Of a DNA stretch of 64,000 nt, positions 8,765 through 17,596 are shown piece after piece. A model generated the notes under the pieces. It worked only from the letters and a program-made list of their open reading frames with translations, was not told the origin of the DNA and searched no databases. The stretch is from the NCBI GenBank assembly GCA_050250755.1, contig JBFWOB010000012.1, positions 62,001 through 126,000 on the forward strand. The letters run 5' to 3'. A program made the translations under genes and the position numbers. Every line of letters begins with the position of its first letter. Position 1 is the stretch's first letter. The stretch comes from Ga0077555 sp050250755. Lineage in GTDB: Bacteria; Pseudomonadota; Alphaproteobacteria; Rhizobiales; Hyphomicrobiaceae.

Positions 8765-9736
8765 GTGACGACAGAAGTCTCGCTCGCCTCGCTTGCTCGC
8801 AATCCTATTCCGAGTGGCGCAACGGTTGGTCATCTACCAGGAAAGGACGGTGTGCTCTTACGTTTCGCGCGTTGGGACGCGACGCGAGGTCCCCGGCGAG
8901 GCACGGCTTGTGTATTCTCGGGTCGTGGCGAAGCTATCGAGAAGTATTTCGAGACAATTGCCGATCTCAGACGACGTGGCTATGCCGTCGTGATTTTCGA
9001 CTGGCGGGGGCAAGGCGGTTCAGAGCGACTGCTCGACAATCCGCGAAAAGGCCATGTGGAGACTTTTGCCGACTATGAAGCGGATGTGCATCGTCTCATG
9101 AAGGAGATCGTGCTTCCCGATTGTCCTGCACCCTACATCGCGGTCGGCAATTCGATGGGCGGTAACGTGCTGCTTCGCTTGTCCGTAGTGCACGGTCTTT
9201 GGTTCGATCGGATGGTGCTTTGCGCGCCCCTGCTCGACATTGCGCCGGAACGGCTGCCAGTTCCTTCACAAGTCGCGAAGGCTTTGTCTAAACTCACTGG
9301 CATCGGACCATTCGGAAGACTGTATGTTCCGGGAGGCAATGACCAGCCGTACGATCTTTGCCCATTCGAGGGCAATCCATTCACGTCCGACCGCGACCGT
9401 TTCGAGCGGAACCGCCAACTGGTCGAGCAATGCCCAGATCTTGCACTCGGATCACCAACGAACCGCTGGCTCAAGGCCGCATATGCTTCAAGTACCATGC
9501 TGATGAAGCCGGATACCGCGTTGCGTGTGCGTATTCCGATGTTGTTGGTGGCTGCTGGGAACGATCGGGTCGTTTCTTCATCGGCGATCGAGACATTTGC
9601 GAGTCGTCTCAAGATTGGCGCGCGCGTGGCTCTCGCTGGCTCACAACATGAAATTCTGCAAGAACGCGACGAGATCCGCCTCCGCTTCTGGGCTGCGTTC
9701 GACGCTTACCTCGGCACGAAATCGCTCGCCGCATGA
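8765..9736 (+). CDS. alpha/beta hydrolase (serine aminopeptidase S33 / lysophospholipase L2-like)
   Basis: A 323-residue alpha/beta hydrolase of the Hydrolase_4 type. VVIFDWRGQGGSER (around residues 75-88) is the typical strand-loop after the cap entry. The nucleophile elbow VGNSMGG puts the catalytic Ser at residue 130, and a late GSQHEILQERDEIR supplies the His. PldB-like proteins of this size act on lysophospholipids or monoacylglycerols; the substrate here is not known. The start is a GTG at 8765 with a weak GGA site upstream; a slightly later start cannot be excluded. There is no signal peptide. Confidence 0.8.
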   Translation: MTTEVSLASLARNPIPSGATVGHLPGKDGVLLRFARWDATRGPRRGTACVFSGRGEAIEKYFETIADLRRRGYAVVIFDWRGQGGSERLLDNPRKGHVETFADYEADVHRLMKEIVLPDCPAPYIAVGNSMGGNVLLRLSVVHGLWFDRMVLCAPLLDIAPERLPVPSQVAKALSKLTGIGPFGRLYVPGGNDQPYDLCPFEGNPFTSDRDRFERNRQLVEQCPDLALGSPTNRWLKAAYASSTMLMKPDTALRVRIPMLLVAAGNDRVVSSSAIETFASRLKIGARVALAGSQHEILQERDEIRLRFWAAFDAYLGTKSLAA

Positions 9737-9821
9737 GACTTCAGTGCCCCGTCCGGCCCCGCGCTTCGGTGTGCGCCAGGGCTCCCATTCGCGCAAAACT
9801 TCTCTAGAGTCGCGAGGCCTG

Positions 9822-9841
9822 ACGCCGCAAGATTGCGGCGT
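9822..9841. repeat. inverted repeat upstream of ureidoglycine aminohydrolase gene
   Basis: ACGCCGCAA at 9822-9830 and TTGCGGCGT at 9833-9841 are perfect inverted arms separated by GA, ending 29 bp before the start codon at 9871. It could be a protein-binding operator or a 5' UTR hairpin. Confidence 0.45.
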
Positions 9842-9870
9842 GGACGCATGCAGCCTTCGGGAGAACTCCG

Positions 9871-10671
9871 TTGAAACCTCACAACTTGCCTCTTGGCCGC
9901 GGGCAACTCGCGCCGGGTGCGATCGGGCATAATCGTGGCGTAGTCTGCCCGAACTACGCATTTCTGCCGCCTGAAGGTGTTCTCAAAAGCCGGCTGCCTG
10001 CGTACGACAAGACTGTTGCGCGGTTTCTTGCGGCGCCCGTTCTTGGTGCTCGCTTCGTGCAATTCATCCTAGAGATCGAGGCTGGGGGAGGTGCAACCCG
10101 GCCTATCCAGGAGGATGGCGTTCAGCATTTCTACTTGGTGCTATCCGGCACGGCCGAGATTCAGATCGCGGGCGATGTAGCGCGTCCTATGGCGCAAGGA
10201 GGGTTTGCATACGTACCGCCGGGCGACGCTTTTTTACTGCGCAGTGTCGGCAACGAGACGGCACGTATTCTCGGATTACGGAAGCGGTATGAGAAAGCCG
10301 ATGGCGTACCGCAGCCCGAAGCCATTGTTTCCAGTCTGAACGAGGTACCGATTACGAATCACACAGGGGCGGAGGGGCGCGGCTTCCAGCATCTCCTTCC
10401 CTTCGAGGATATCCGCTTCGACTTCGAGATGAACCTGATGCGGTTCAAGCCGGGGGCATACTTTCCCGACGTCGAAACCCATATCATGGAGCATGGCCTC
10501 TATATGCTTGAGGGACAGGGCCTTTATCTCCTCGGCGACGAATGGCACGAGATTTGGGTCGATGATTTCATCTGGATGGGTGGCTATTGCCCGCAGCAGT
10601 TCTATCCGACCGGCTTCGGTGAGGCCGCCTATCTGCTCTACAAGAATGTGAACCGAGACGTGCCTCTTTGA
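9871..10671 (+). CDS. allE: (S)-ureidoglycine aminohydrolase
   Basis: A 266-residue bicupin that hydrolyses (S)-ureidoglycine to ureidoglycolate and ammonia in purine (allantoin) catabolism. The second cupin carries the manganese ligands E202, H204 and H208 (VETHIMEHGLYMLEGQG) and Q242 (CPQQFYPTG). The first cupin spans about residues 60-125. The start is a TTG at 9871 after GGGAGA. Other allantoin genes (allantoinase, allantoate amidohydrolase) are not in the window, so the gene is an orphan here. The AMP nucleosidase gene 1 kb away is also purine-related, but in another pathway. Confidence 0.9.
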   Translation: MKPHNLPLGRGQLAPGAIGHNRGVVCPNYAFLPPEGVLKSRLPAYDKTVARFLAAPVLGARFVQFILEIEAGGGATRPIQEDGVQHFYLVLSGTAEIQIAGDVARPMAQGGFAYVPPGDAFLLRSVGNETARILGLRKRYEKADGVPQPEAIVSSLNEVPITNHTGAEGRGFQHLLPFEDIRFDFEMNLMRFKPGAYFPDVETHIMEHGLYMLEGQGLYLLGDEWHEIWVDDFIWMGGYCPQQFYPTGFGEAAYLLYKNVNRDVPL

Positions 10672-10694
10672 CGTCTCGTGGTGGCATGGCGAAG

Positions 10695-10721
10695 CTCGAT
10701 CCCAGATACGATGGGATCGAG
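10695..10721. terminator. hairpin between convergent genes
   Basis: CTCGATCCCA (10695-10704) pairs perfectly with TGGGATCGAG (10712-10721) around a 7-nt loop. It is 23 bp after the allE stop and 48 bp from the end of the facing L,D-transpeptidase gene. It has no T-run. Confidence 0.5.
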
Positions 10722-10769
10722 GCGCGCGGCCGTTCGCACTCGTTGAAGTTAGCTGAAGCGTGTCGCTTC

Positions 10770-11543
10770 TTACTGCTTCTTCGACCGCTTCGTCGGGGCA
10801 GGTTGATCGGAACCGCCGAAGCCGGAGAACAGAGCCGAGAGGGGAGCGCCTTCGCTGACGCCAGAGTAGCTCGATACAACCCGCACCTTGGTGCCAACGC
10901 GCGCCAAGCTGGCCAGATGGATGACATGCTGGTTCATCATCCGGAAGCAACCCGATGATGATGCGCGTCCGATCGAGCGGTCGTTATTGGTTCCGTGGAT
11001 GCGATAGATCGAATTGCCGAGATAAAGGGCTCTTGCGCCGAGTGGATTGACCAAGCCACCGGTGACGGTGATGGGCAAGCCCGGTTGGCGCTGACGCATC
11101 TCAGATGGTGGTGTCCAGGATGGCCAGGCTGCAATGCGGCTGATGCGTTCGGTGCCCGTCCAGGTGAAGCCCACGCGGCCTACGGAAATCGGATACGCGT
11201 AGGCGCGATTGCCGGGTAGCACGTAGTAGAGCTTGCGGCCCTGCGTGTCGACGATGATGGCGCCCGGCTGCTCCCTGTTGTCGAGATAGACGACGGGAGG
11301 TTTTTCGGGCGCGATATCCGGCTTCTCACCGCCCTTCATGTAGGCTGGATATTTGACGGGTTCGTACGACTTGGCGCGCGCGGCGCGCTCTGCCTCGAGT
11401 TTGCGGTTGCGAGCGTCGATATCACTCTGGAAGACCGGGCTGCTTCCCGACCAATGCGCCTGCGCATGAACCTGCGCCGGGGGCCATGCCAGGCTACCGG
11501 CCGTTGCGAGCACACACGTCAGCGATATGTGAGCGAATTTCAT
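10770..11543 (-). CDS. L,D-transpeptidase (YkuD family)
   Basis: A 257-residue exported protein. It has a signal peptide (about residues 1-27, ending QVHA), a charged linker, then a YkuD domain from about residue 95 to 225. The catalytic motif is HGTNNDRSIGRASSSGCFR, with H183 and the nucleophile C199 in the S-x-G-C-F-R form. These enzymes make 3-3 cross-links or attach lipoproteins to peptidoglycan, and are common in several copies in Hyphomicrobiales. The ATG at 11543 follows GGGGGAGAAGA, which sets the start although the frame is open to 12020. The C-terminal tail is basic (TKRSKKQ). Confidence 0.92.
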   Translation of the reverse strand: MKFAHISLTCVLATAGSLAWPPAQVHAQAHWSGSSPVFQSDIDARNRKLEAERAARAKSYEPVKYPAYMKGGEKPDIAPEKPPVVYLDNREQPGAIIVDTQGRKLYYVLPGNRAYAYPISVGRVGFTWTGTERISRIAAWPSWTPPSEMRQRQPGLPITVTGGLVNPLGARALYLGNSIYRIHGTNNDRSIGRASSSGCFRMMNQHVIHLASLARVGTKVRVVSSYSGVSEGAPLSALFSGFGGSDQPAPTKRSKKQ

Positions 11544-11710
11544 TCTTCTCCCCCTCGAGACGCAAGGTGCCGCGTCGATCCTGAGGCCCCGCTTCGTTCC
11601 TACTGAACATAAGGGGTATGGACAAGTTTCTCGGGCGCTCGGCGATGGGTCCGCGCAGCAAAAATGGTGCCGAGTGGCATATTTGCATATGCCCGTCGGC
11701 GCTGGCGCTC

Positions 11711-13177
11711 CTACCGGAAAGGCGGCTCGTCGAATGATCGCAGTTTTCGGGAATGGAGAGTGTCGCGACGTTGCTTCAACAATTCGATGGCGGCAAGACC
11801 AATCTCCAAATGTTGGGCGACGGCGGTCTCGTAGAAGGCGTTGGCGGCGCCGGGTAGTTTGATCTCGCCATGCAGCGGCTTGTCTGAGACGCAAAGCAGT
11901 GTTCCGTAAGGGACCCGCAGTCGGAATCCCTGGGCGGCGATCGTTCCGCTCTCCATGTCGACGGCAATGGCGCGCGAGAGATTGATCCGGCGGCGCTCTT
12001 GAGTGAAACGCAGCTCCCAATTGCGATCATCGTTGGTGACCACAGTCCCGGTGCGGAGCCGATGCTTCAGAGCATTTGACGACTGCCCTGTCACCTGGGC
12101 TGCTGCTTCCTGCAGCGCGACCTGGACTTCGGCCAGTGCGGGGATCGGTACATCCGGCGGGACGAGGGTGTCGAGAATGCGATCCTGGCGCAGATAGCCG
12201 TGGGCGAGCACGTAATCGCCAATCGACTGGCTTTCGCGCAGACCGCCGCAATGACCGATCATCAACCAGCAGTTGGGGCGGATCACAGCGAGGTGGTCTG
12301 TGATGTTTTTGGCATTTGGCGGCCCGACGCCAATGTTGACCAGCGTGACACCACCTCCATCGGGTGCAGTCAGGTGATACGCTGGCATCTGATAGCGATG
12401 CCATGCCGAGCTCGCGACGAGGCGCGACGCCTCCTCGGCGTCGGTCCCCGGCGCAATGACCACATTCCCAGGAAGGACCAGCTTTTGGTCCGAGCCGCCG
12501 TGCTTCAACGCAACGAGGCCCCAGCGGACGAACTGGTCGACATAGCGGTGATAATTCGTGAGGAGGATCCAGCGCTGGACGTGGCGCCAGTCGCTGCCCG
12601 TATAGTGCACCAGTCGTCGTAACGAGAAGTCCACGCGGGCCGCGTCGAACAATGCGAGTGGGCGTGGCTCGCCTTCGACGAGGTCGTAGGTGCCGTCAGC
12701 GATCTCGTCCCCGACCACGGAAAGATGGGGTGTCGGGAAGTGGTGAGCCAGCTCGGCTGGTGTCACGCCTGCATTGGCAATCTCCTCGGCACGTTCGAGT
12801 ACGTAGGGATAAGGAATTTCCTGGTCACTGGCCGTCACATCGAGCGTTGCGCCGTAGTCGGCGACGAGCGGCTCGAGTTGCTCGAGGAGATAGCTACGAA
12901 ACGCATGAGGGTGCGTGACCGTAGTCTCATAGACGCCGGGGCGCTGCAGCTTGGCATAGGCGCGACGAGTCGTTGGCGGAGGCCCGCCGTGGCCGGTGTA
13001 GCGGACCCTCAGCAGCGGATATCGGAACTGGGCACGCGCTGACTGAGACGGCGGCCGCCGATCTACCAGAAATGCGTCAAGCGCCGCCGCCAACCCGCTC
13101 GACGCGGTCTGATAGATTTCGGCCAATCGGTCGACGGCCGCGATGGGAGACAAGGGCTTGATATTGCTTGTACTCAT
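11711..13177 (-). CDS. amn: AMP nucleosidase
   Basis: A 488-residue enzyme that splits AMP into adenine and ribose 5-phosphate; its length is close to the E. coli Amn of 484 residues. The N-terminal Amn-specific domain (about 1-180) is followed by a nucleoside-phosphorylase-like fold. In the latter, GHCGGLRESQSIGDYVLAHGYLR (in parts) forms the phosphate-site loop and VDMESGTIAAQGFR holds the ribose-binding Met-Glu and the base site. The ATG at 13177 was chosen because homology begins here; the frame runs on to 13378 without family likeness. It is transcribed towards the L,D-transpeptidase gene, with 167 bp between them. Confidence 0.93.
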   Translation of the reverse strand: MSTSNIKPLSPIAAVDRLAEIYQTASSGLAAALDAFLVDRRPPSQSARAQFRYPLLRVRYTGHGGPPPTTRRAYAKLQRPGVYETTVTHPHAFRSYLLEQLEPLVADYGATLDVTASDQEIPYPYVLERAEEIANAGVTPAELAHHFPTPHLSVVGDEIADGTYDLVEGEPRPLALFDAARVDFSLRRLVHYTGSDWRHVQRWILLTNYHRYVDQFVRWGLVALKHGGSDQKLVLPGNVVIAPGTDAEEASRLVASSAWHRYQMPAYHLTAPDGGGVTLVNIGVGPPNAKNITDHLAVIRPNCWLMIGHCGGLRESQSIGDYVLAHGYLRQDRILDTLVPPDVPIPALAEVQVALQEAAAQVTGQSSNALKHRLRTGTVVTNDDRNWELRFTQERRRINLSRAIAVDMESGTIAAQGFRLRVPYGTLLCVSDKPLHGEIKLPGAANAFYETAVAQHLEIGLAAIELLKQRRDTLHSRKLRSFDEPPFR

Positions 13178-13452
13178 GGCGGCGTCCTTCACTATCGCGT
13201 TCAACCAGCGCTCGTCCAATTGTCGTTGCAGTTCGAAGAGGTTGAAATGGTCAAAATTGGTGTCCGGACATTTGCTAAAATTGCGCTTGCGAGCGTCGCC
13301 GCATCTGTAGCACGCTAAGCCGTGATCGTAATCGAAAGCCGCGCCGGAGACGGCGCGTTTGTGTTTCTGCCACGACACGACAATGCGGGCGCATCCGCGA
13401 CGAAGTTTGTGCGATGGATGTCCCGAGGACGCACATGATCATGGAGCACTTA

Positions 13453-14553
13453 ATGACGCGAAGACGTTCGATCCCGACGATTGCCCTAGCGGTCAGTCTT
13501 GCGCTTGTGGCGGTAGGCCTGCCGGGAGCGGTGCGATCAGAGGAGAAGAAGCTCGTCTACGCTTCGTATCTCACGGAAGCCTATTCAGCCAGCAGGTCTG
13601 ATCTTTGGCTGTTGAATGAGATTGAAAAACGATCCGGCGGAGAGATCAAATTCGAGCGGTATTGGGGAAGCTCACTGCTGAAGGCCGCCGATTTGTTCCC
13701 TGGCCTCGCGAGTGGCGCCGCCGATATCGGAATGAGTGCGCCGGCGACCTACAATGTGAAGGAATACCCGCTGGCCAATATCGTCATGCCCTTCATGACG
13801 ACGCGCGGTGATGCTGTAACGCTTGCCTGGCGTGATCTTTACAAAAACAACGAAGCTTTTCGGAACGAATTCGAGAAAAAAGGCACGAAGGTTCTCTATT
13901 CCACAGCCTGGGCAGAGAACACCGTATGGTCGCGCAAGCCGATCGCCAAGCTCGCTGATCTCAAAGGCCTCAAAATTCGTGCGGTACCGACGATTTCGGA
14001 TGCCATCCAGAAACTTGGCGGAACGCCGGTGGCTCTTGCCTGGCCGGATGGCCTTGAAGGCCTCCAGCGTGGCGTCGTGGATGCCATGTCATCGGCACCG
14101 TTCGATTCTGCGGTCCACGGGAATGTTCAGGAGGTCGCTAACCATGGCACGGACCTCGGTGGTACTGGCATATTCGCGATGGCGACGACCGGCATCAGCA
14201 TCGCGACCTACAAAAGGCTCAGCGAGAAACATCGCAAGATCATCGATGACGTTGCGGCAGAGATGCCTGAGCAAGCAATCAAGGCATTGAATGCGAGTCT
14301 CGATGCGGCCGTCGAGAAACTCTGTGGCATGAAAGCGAAGCTGATCATCAGCGAGTTCAGCGACGCCGACAAAGCCGAAGTGCAAAAGCTTGCGGCGACA
14401 GGTCTTCAGGAGGACTGGCTGAAGCGCGTCAAAGCCGAAACGAAAGCCGACGGTCGCGCCATCCTCGATGAATTCCTCGGTTACGTCCGCAAGTACGAGA
14501 AGGAGAGCACGTACCTGCCGGGCTTCGATCGATATCGTAAAAAGTGCAGCTAA
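13453..14553 (+). CDS. TRAP transporter substrate-binding protein, DctP family, copy 1
   Basis: A 366-residue periplasmic binding protein with a signal peptide (MTRRRSIPTIALAVSLALVA..., cut near residue 30). The family signatures are GGEIKFERYWGSSLLKAADLFPGLASGAAD in parts, then VWSRKPI, GLKIRAVP with the Arg that holds the substrate carboxylate, and GLEGLQRGVVDAM. Another ATG lies at 13414, but ATG 13453 has GGAG six bases upstream and gives a clean signal peptide. It is the first of three tandem paralogues; copies 1 and 2 are nearly identical over their last 70 residues. The ligand is unknown, probably an organic acid. Confidence 0.92.
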   Translation: MTRRRSIPTIALAVSLALVAVGLPGAVRSEEKKLVYASYLTEAYSASRSDLWLLNEIEKRSGGEIKFERYWGSSLLKAADLFPGLASGAADIGMSAPATYNVKEYPLANIVMPFMTTRGDAVTLAWRDLYKNNEAFRNEFEKKGTKVLYSTAWAENTVWSRKPIAKLADLKGLKIRAVPTISDAIQKLGGTPVALAWPDGLEGLQRGVVDAMSSAPFDSAVHGNVQEVANHGTDLGGTGIFAMATTGISIATYKRLSEKHRKIIDDVAAEMPEQAIKALNASLDAAVEKLCGMKAKLIISEFSDADKAEVQKLAATGLQEDWLKRVKAETKADGRAILDEFLGYVRKYEKESTYLPGFDRYRKKCS

Positions 14554-14674
14554 GAGCTTATTGAGGGGCGGCGCCACTCAATGAGGTGGCGGCGCTCCCC
14601 GACGAAGACAAGTATATAAAAAAGACGTTCCGGCCGGTTCGGCATGGGCGAGACCAAAAGGGAGAAGCGCCACA

Positions 14675-15769
14675 ATGAAGACATGGAGACAAGTCTCAGC
14701 GTTACTTGCAGCCGCGCTGGCAACGGTGTGCATGACGTTTGCAGGTCCTGTGCTCGCTGCAGAAAAGCTGGTCTACGCGACATACATCTCGGAAGTGTAT
14801 TCGGCGAGTAAGACCGATATTTGGATGATGAATGAGATCGAAAGGCGCTCCGGCGGCGAGATCAAGTTCGAAAAATACTGGGGAAGCTCTCTGCTCAAGG
14901 CGGCGGACCTTTTTCCGGGCCTTGCGAGTGGAGCGGCGGATGTCGTGCTCGGTGCGCCGGCTGGATATAATGTGAGAGAGTATCCGCTTGCCAACGTCAT
15001 GATGCCGTTCATGTCAACACGGGGCGATGCCGTGACGCTTGCGTGGCGGGATCTCTACAAAAGCAATGCTGCTTTCAGAAATGAGTTCGAGAGCAAGGGC
15101 GCAAAGGTTCTTTACGCTGTAGCCTGGGCGGAAAACACTGTTTGGTCGCGTAAGCCAATTGCAAATCTAGCGGCGTTGAAGGGCCTCAAGGTTCGCGCCG
15201 TTCCCACGATTTCCGATGCGATCCAGAAGCTCGGGGCAACGGCGGTTGCTCTCGCCTGGCCGGACGGGCTCGAAGGGCTGCAACGTGGCGTCGTTGAGGC
15301 GATGTCGTCTGCGCCTTTCGATTCGGCTGTGCACGGTAATGTGCAGGACATTGCAAAGCACGGGACAGATCTCGGCGGTACCGGCATTTTCTCCCTCGCG
15401 ACAACGGCGATCAGTCTCGCGCGCTACAACAAGCTTAGCGAAAAGCACCGTAAGATCATCGACGAGGTTGCGGCCGAAACACCGGACCAAGGCATAAGGC
15501 TCCTAAACGAGAGCCTGGATGCAGCCGTTGCGAAACTCTGCGGCATGAAGGAAAAACTGGTTATCAGCGAGTTCAGCGACGCTGATAAAGCCGAGGTGCA
15601 GAAGCTTGCAGCGACAGGTCTTCAGGAGGATTGGCTGAAGCGCGTAAAAGCAGAAACCAAGGCCGATGGTCGCGCAATTCTCGATGAATTTCTCGGCTAT
15701 CTGCGCAAGTACGAGAAATCCAGCACATATGTATCGGGCTTCGATCGTTATAAGAAAAGTTGCGGATAA
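14675..15769 (+). CDS. TRAP transporter substrate-binding protein, DctP family, copy 2
   Basis: A 364-residue paralogue of the preceding gene, 121 bp downstream. It has a signal peptide ending near GPVLAAE. The ligand-site region matches copy 1 closely (GLKVRAVPTISDAIQKLGATAVALAWPDGLEGLQRGVV), differing at only a few positions, so the two probably bind the same or closely related ligands. Differences cluster in the N-terminal 30 residues and at the extreme C-terminus. The start ATG follows AAAGGGAGAAG. The close likeness points to a fairly recent tandem duplication. Confidence 0.92.
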   Translation: MKTWRQVSALLAAALATVCMTFAGPVLAAEKLVYATYISEVYSASKTDIWMMNEIERRSGGEIKFEKYWGSSLLKAADLFPGLASGAADVVLGAPAGYNVREYPLANVMMPFMSTRGDAVTLAWRDLYKSNAAFRNEFESKGAKVLYAVAWAENTVWSRKPIANLAALKGLKVRAVPTISDAIQKLGATAVALAWPDGLEGLQRGVVEAMSSAPFDSAVHGNVQDIAKHGTDLGGTGIFSLATTAISLARYNKLSEKHRKIIDEVAAETPDQGIRLLNESLDAAVAKLCGMKEKLVISEFSDADKAEVQKLAATGLQEDWLKRVKAETKADGRAILDEFLGYLRKYEKSSTYVSGFDRYKKSCG

Positions 15770-15892
15770 AATCTCGCGGAGCTGCCTTTGCAAATCTGCG
15801 CGGGCAGCCCCAACAAGAACAAAAGACCGGAACGGTCGCGTCTTTGCCTTATCGGAAAATGCGCGTGACAGGCAACTTGGGAGAACGCCAAA

Positions 15893-16993
15893 ATGAGAAG
15901 ATGGAACCTCGGAACAACTGCCGTCTGTGCCGCTGCGGCTTTGGCTTGGGGAGTGTCAGCAACCCCAGCCGCATCGGTCGAAAAGATGGTCTATGCGACT
16001 TTCTTTGCGGACTTTTATGCCGGCAGCAAGGCTGACATCTGGTTCATGGAGGAGGTGGAGAAGCGTTCCGGAGGCGAAATAAAGTTCGAGCGATACTGGA
16101 ACCAGTCGTTGCTCCGCGCGCCGGATCTCATGCAAGGGCTGAGCAGCGGTGCCGCAGACCTCGTTAATTCGTCGGCGTCCGTTTACAATTCAAAGGAGTA
16201 TCCGCTTTCGAGCGTGATGATGCCTTACCTCACGACGCGCGGCGACGCTGCGATGTTGGCCTGGCATGATCTCTATAAAAATAATGCCGATATCAGGAAG
16301 GAGTACGAGTCAAAGGGCGCCAAGGTGCTTTACGGCTTTTCCTGGTCCGAGAATAGCGTCTGGACAAAAAAGCCGATTTCCAAAATCGATGATTTCAAAG
16401 GACTCAAGGTCCGCGCTGTGCCGCCAATTGCCGGGCCGATCCAGAAGTTGGGTGCAACTGCAGTTGCACTGACGTGGGCGGAGGGTATAGAGGCGCTGCA
16501 GCGTGGTGTCGTTGACGGCGTTGGCTCCACGCCATTCGATTCGGCAGTACATGCCGGCATGCACGAGGTAGCCAAATATGGCAATGACTTCGGCGGCACG
16601 GGAATCTATTCGATGGGCGTGATTGCGATCAGTCTCAATAGATACAACAAGCTCAGCGAAAAGCTCCGCAAGATCATCGACGAAGTTGCGGATGAAATGC
16701 CAGTGCAGGCGGCGAAGGCGCAGAATACCAGTGTTGATGCTGCCGTCGACAAGCTCTGCGCAGCGAAGGACAAGCTGATCGTCACCAGGTTCTCCGAGGA
16801 AGATAAGAAAAAGATCTATGAGATTGCTGGTGTGGGCGTTCAGCAGGATTGGCTGAAACGCATTAAGGCCGAGACTAAGGTTGATGGCCAAGCGCTACTC
16901 GACGAGTTCGTCAGCTACATCCGGAAGCACGAGAAGAATAGTACTTACGTGCCCGGCTATGATCGGTACGAAAAGAAGTGCGGTCAAAAATGA
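15893..16993 (+). CDS. TRAP transporter substrate-binding protein, DctP family, copy 3
   Basis: A 366-residue third paralogue, 123 bp after copy 2 and 75 bp before dctQ. The signal peptide ends near TPAASVE. It keeps the framework (GGEIKFERYWNQSLLRAPDLMQGLSSGAAD in parts, VWTKKPI, GLKVRAVP) but differs in the ligand-facing segment: PPIAGPIQKLG replaces PTISDAIQKLG, and TWAEGIEALQRG replaces AWPDGLEGLQRG. This suggests that it recognises a different ligand from copies 1 and 2. Closest to the membrane genes, it may be the ancestral partner. Confidence 0.92.
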   Translation: MRRWNLGTTAVCAAAALAWGVSATPAASVEKMVYATFFADFYAGSKADIWFMEEVEKRSGGEIKFERYWNQSLLRAPDLMQGLSSGAADLVNSSASVYNSKEYPLSSVMMPYLTTRGDAAMLAWHDLYKNNADIRKEYESKGAKVLYGFSWSENSVWTKKPISKIDDFKGLKVRAVPPIAGPIQKLGATAVALTWAEGIEALQRGVVDGVGSTPFDSAVHAGMHEVAKYGNDFGGTGIYSMGVIAISLNRYNKLSEKLRKIIDEVADEMPVQAAKAQNTSVDAAVDKLCAAKDKLIVTRFSEEDKKKIYEIAGVGVQQDWLKRIKAETKVDGQALLDEFVSYIRKHEKNSTYVPGYDRYEKKCGQK

Positions 16994-17068
16994 CACCTGA
17001 TCAGGCCTGCGAGGCACCGCAGGCCTGATATCTCTTTCCCATAAACTTTTGCCAGAGACAGTTACCAT

Positions 17069-17596
17069 ATGCTCCCGCTTATCGAAGCAGTGGAATGGCT
17101 TCTCTTGCGCCTCGGCGTGTTGAGCGGCTTCGCCACTATGGTCGTCACCCTCCTCGTGGTTGCAGACGTTGCTGGCCGCGCGATCTTCAATGCACCCTTG
17201 CATAGCGCCACGGAGATCAGCGAGCTTTTGCTGGTGGTTCTCGTTTTTATTGGACTGGCCGGCGCACAACAGAAACGCCAGAACTATGCCATCGACGTTG
17301 CCACCAGACATCTGCCGATGGGTCTCCAGAACTTGCTCGAGGTGATGGGATATATCTTGTGTCTCGTTCTGACAGCAGGCCTTGCTTGGTTCAGTACCAA
17401 ACAAGCCCTGTCGTCTTTCGATCGTGGTGAAGCGGGTTTTGGAATTATCGCGTTTCCGATCTGGCCAGCGCGATTCATCCTGGCGTTTGGGCTGTGGCTG
17501 CTATCGCTCCAATTCGTTTGCGACATTATTCGTTTCTTCACCGGAAATGTACGCGTGGTCGACACGAGCGATATCACCAGCGGGAGCCACGAATGA
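17069..17596 (+). CDS. dctQ: TRAP transporter small permease, DctQ family
   Basis: A 175-residue inner-membrane protein with four predicted transmembrane segments and the DctQ pattern (DVAGRAIFNAPLHSATEISELLLV, in two parts). It is the small subunit that joins the large DctM channel to the substrate-binding protein. Its stop overlaps the dctM start by four bases (ATGA), so translation is coupled. It serves three binding proteins encoded immediately upstream. Confidence 0.92.
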   Translation: MLPLIEAVEWLLLRLGVLSGFATMVVTLLVVADVAGRAIFNAPLHSATEISELLLVVLVFIGLAGAQQKRQNYAIDVATRHLPMGLQNLLEVMGYILCLVLTAGLAWFSTKQALSSFDRGEAGFGIIAFPIWPARFILAFGLWLLSLQFVCDIIRFFTGNVRVVDTSDITSGSHE

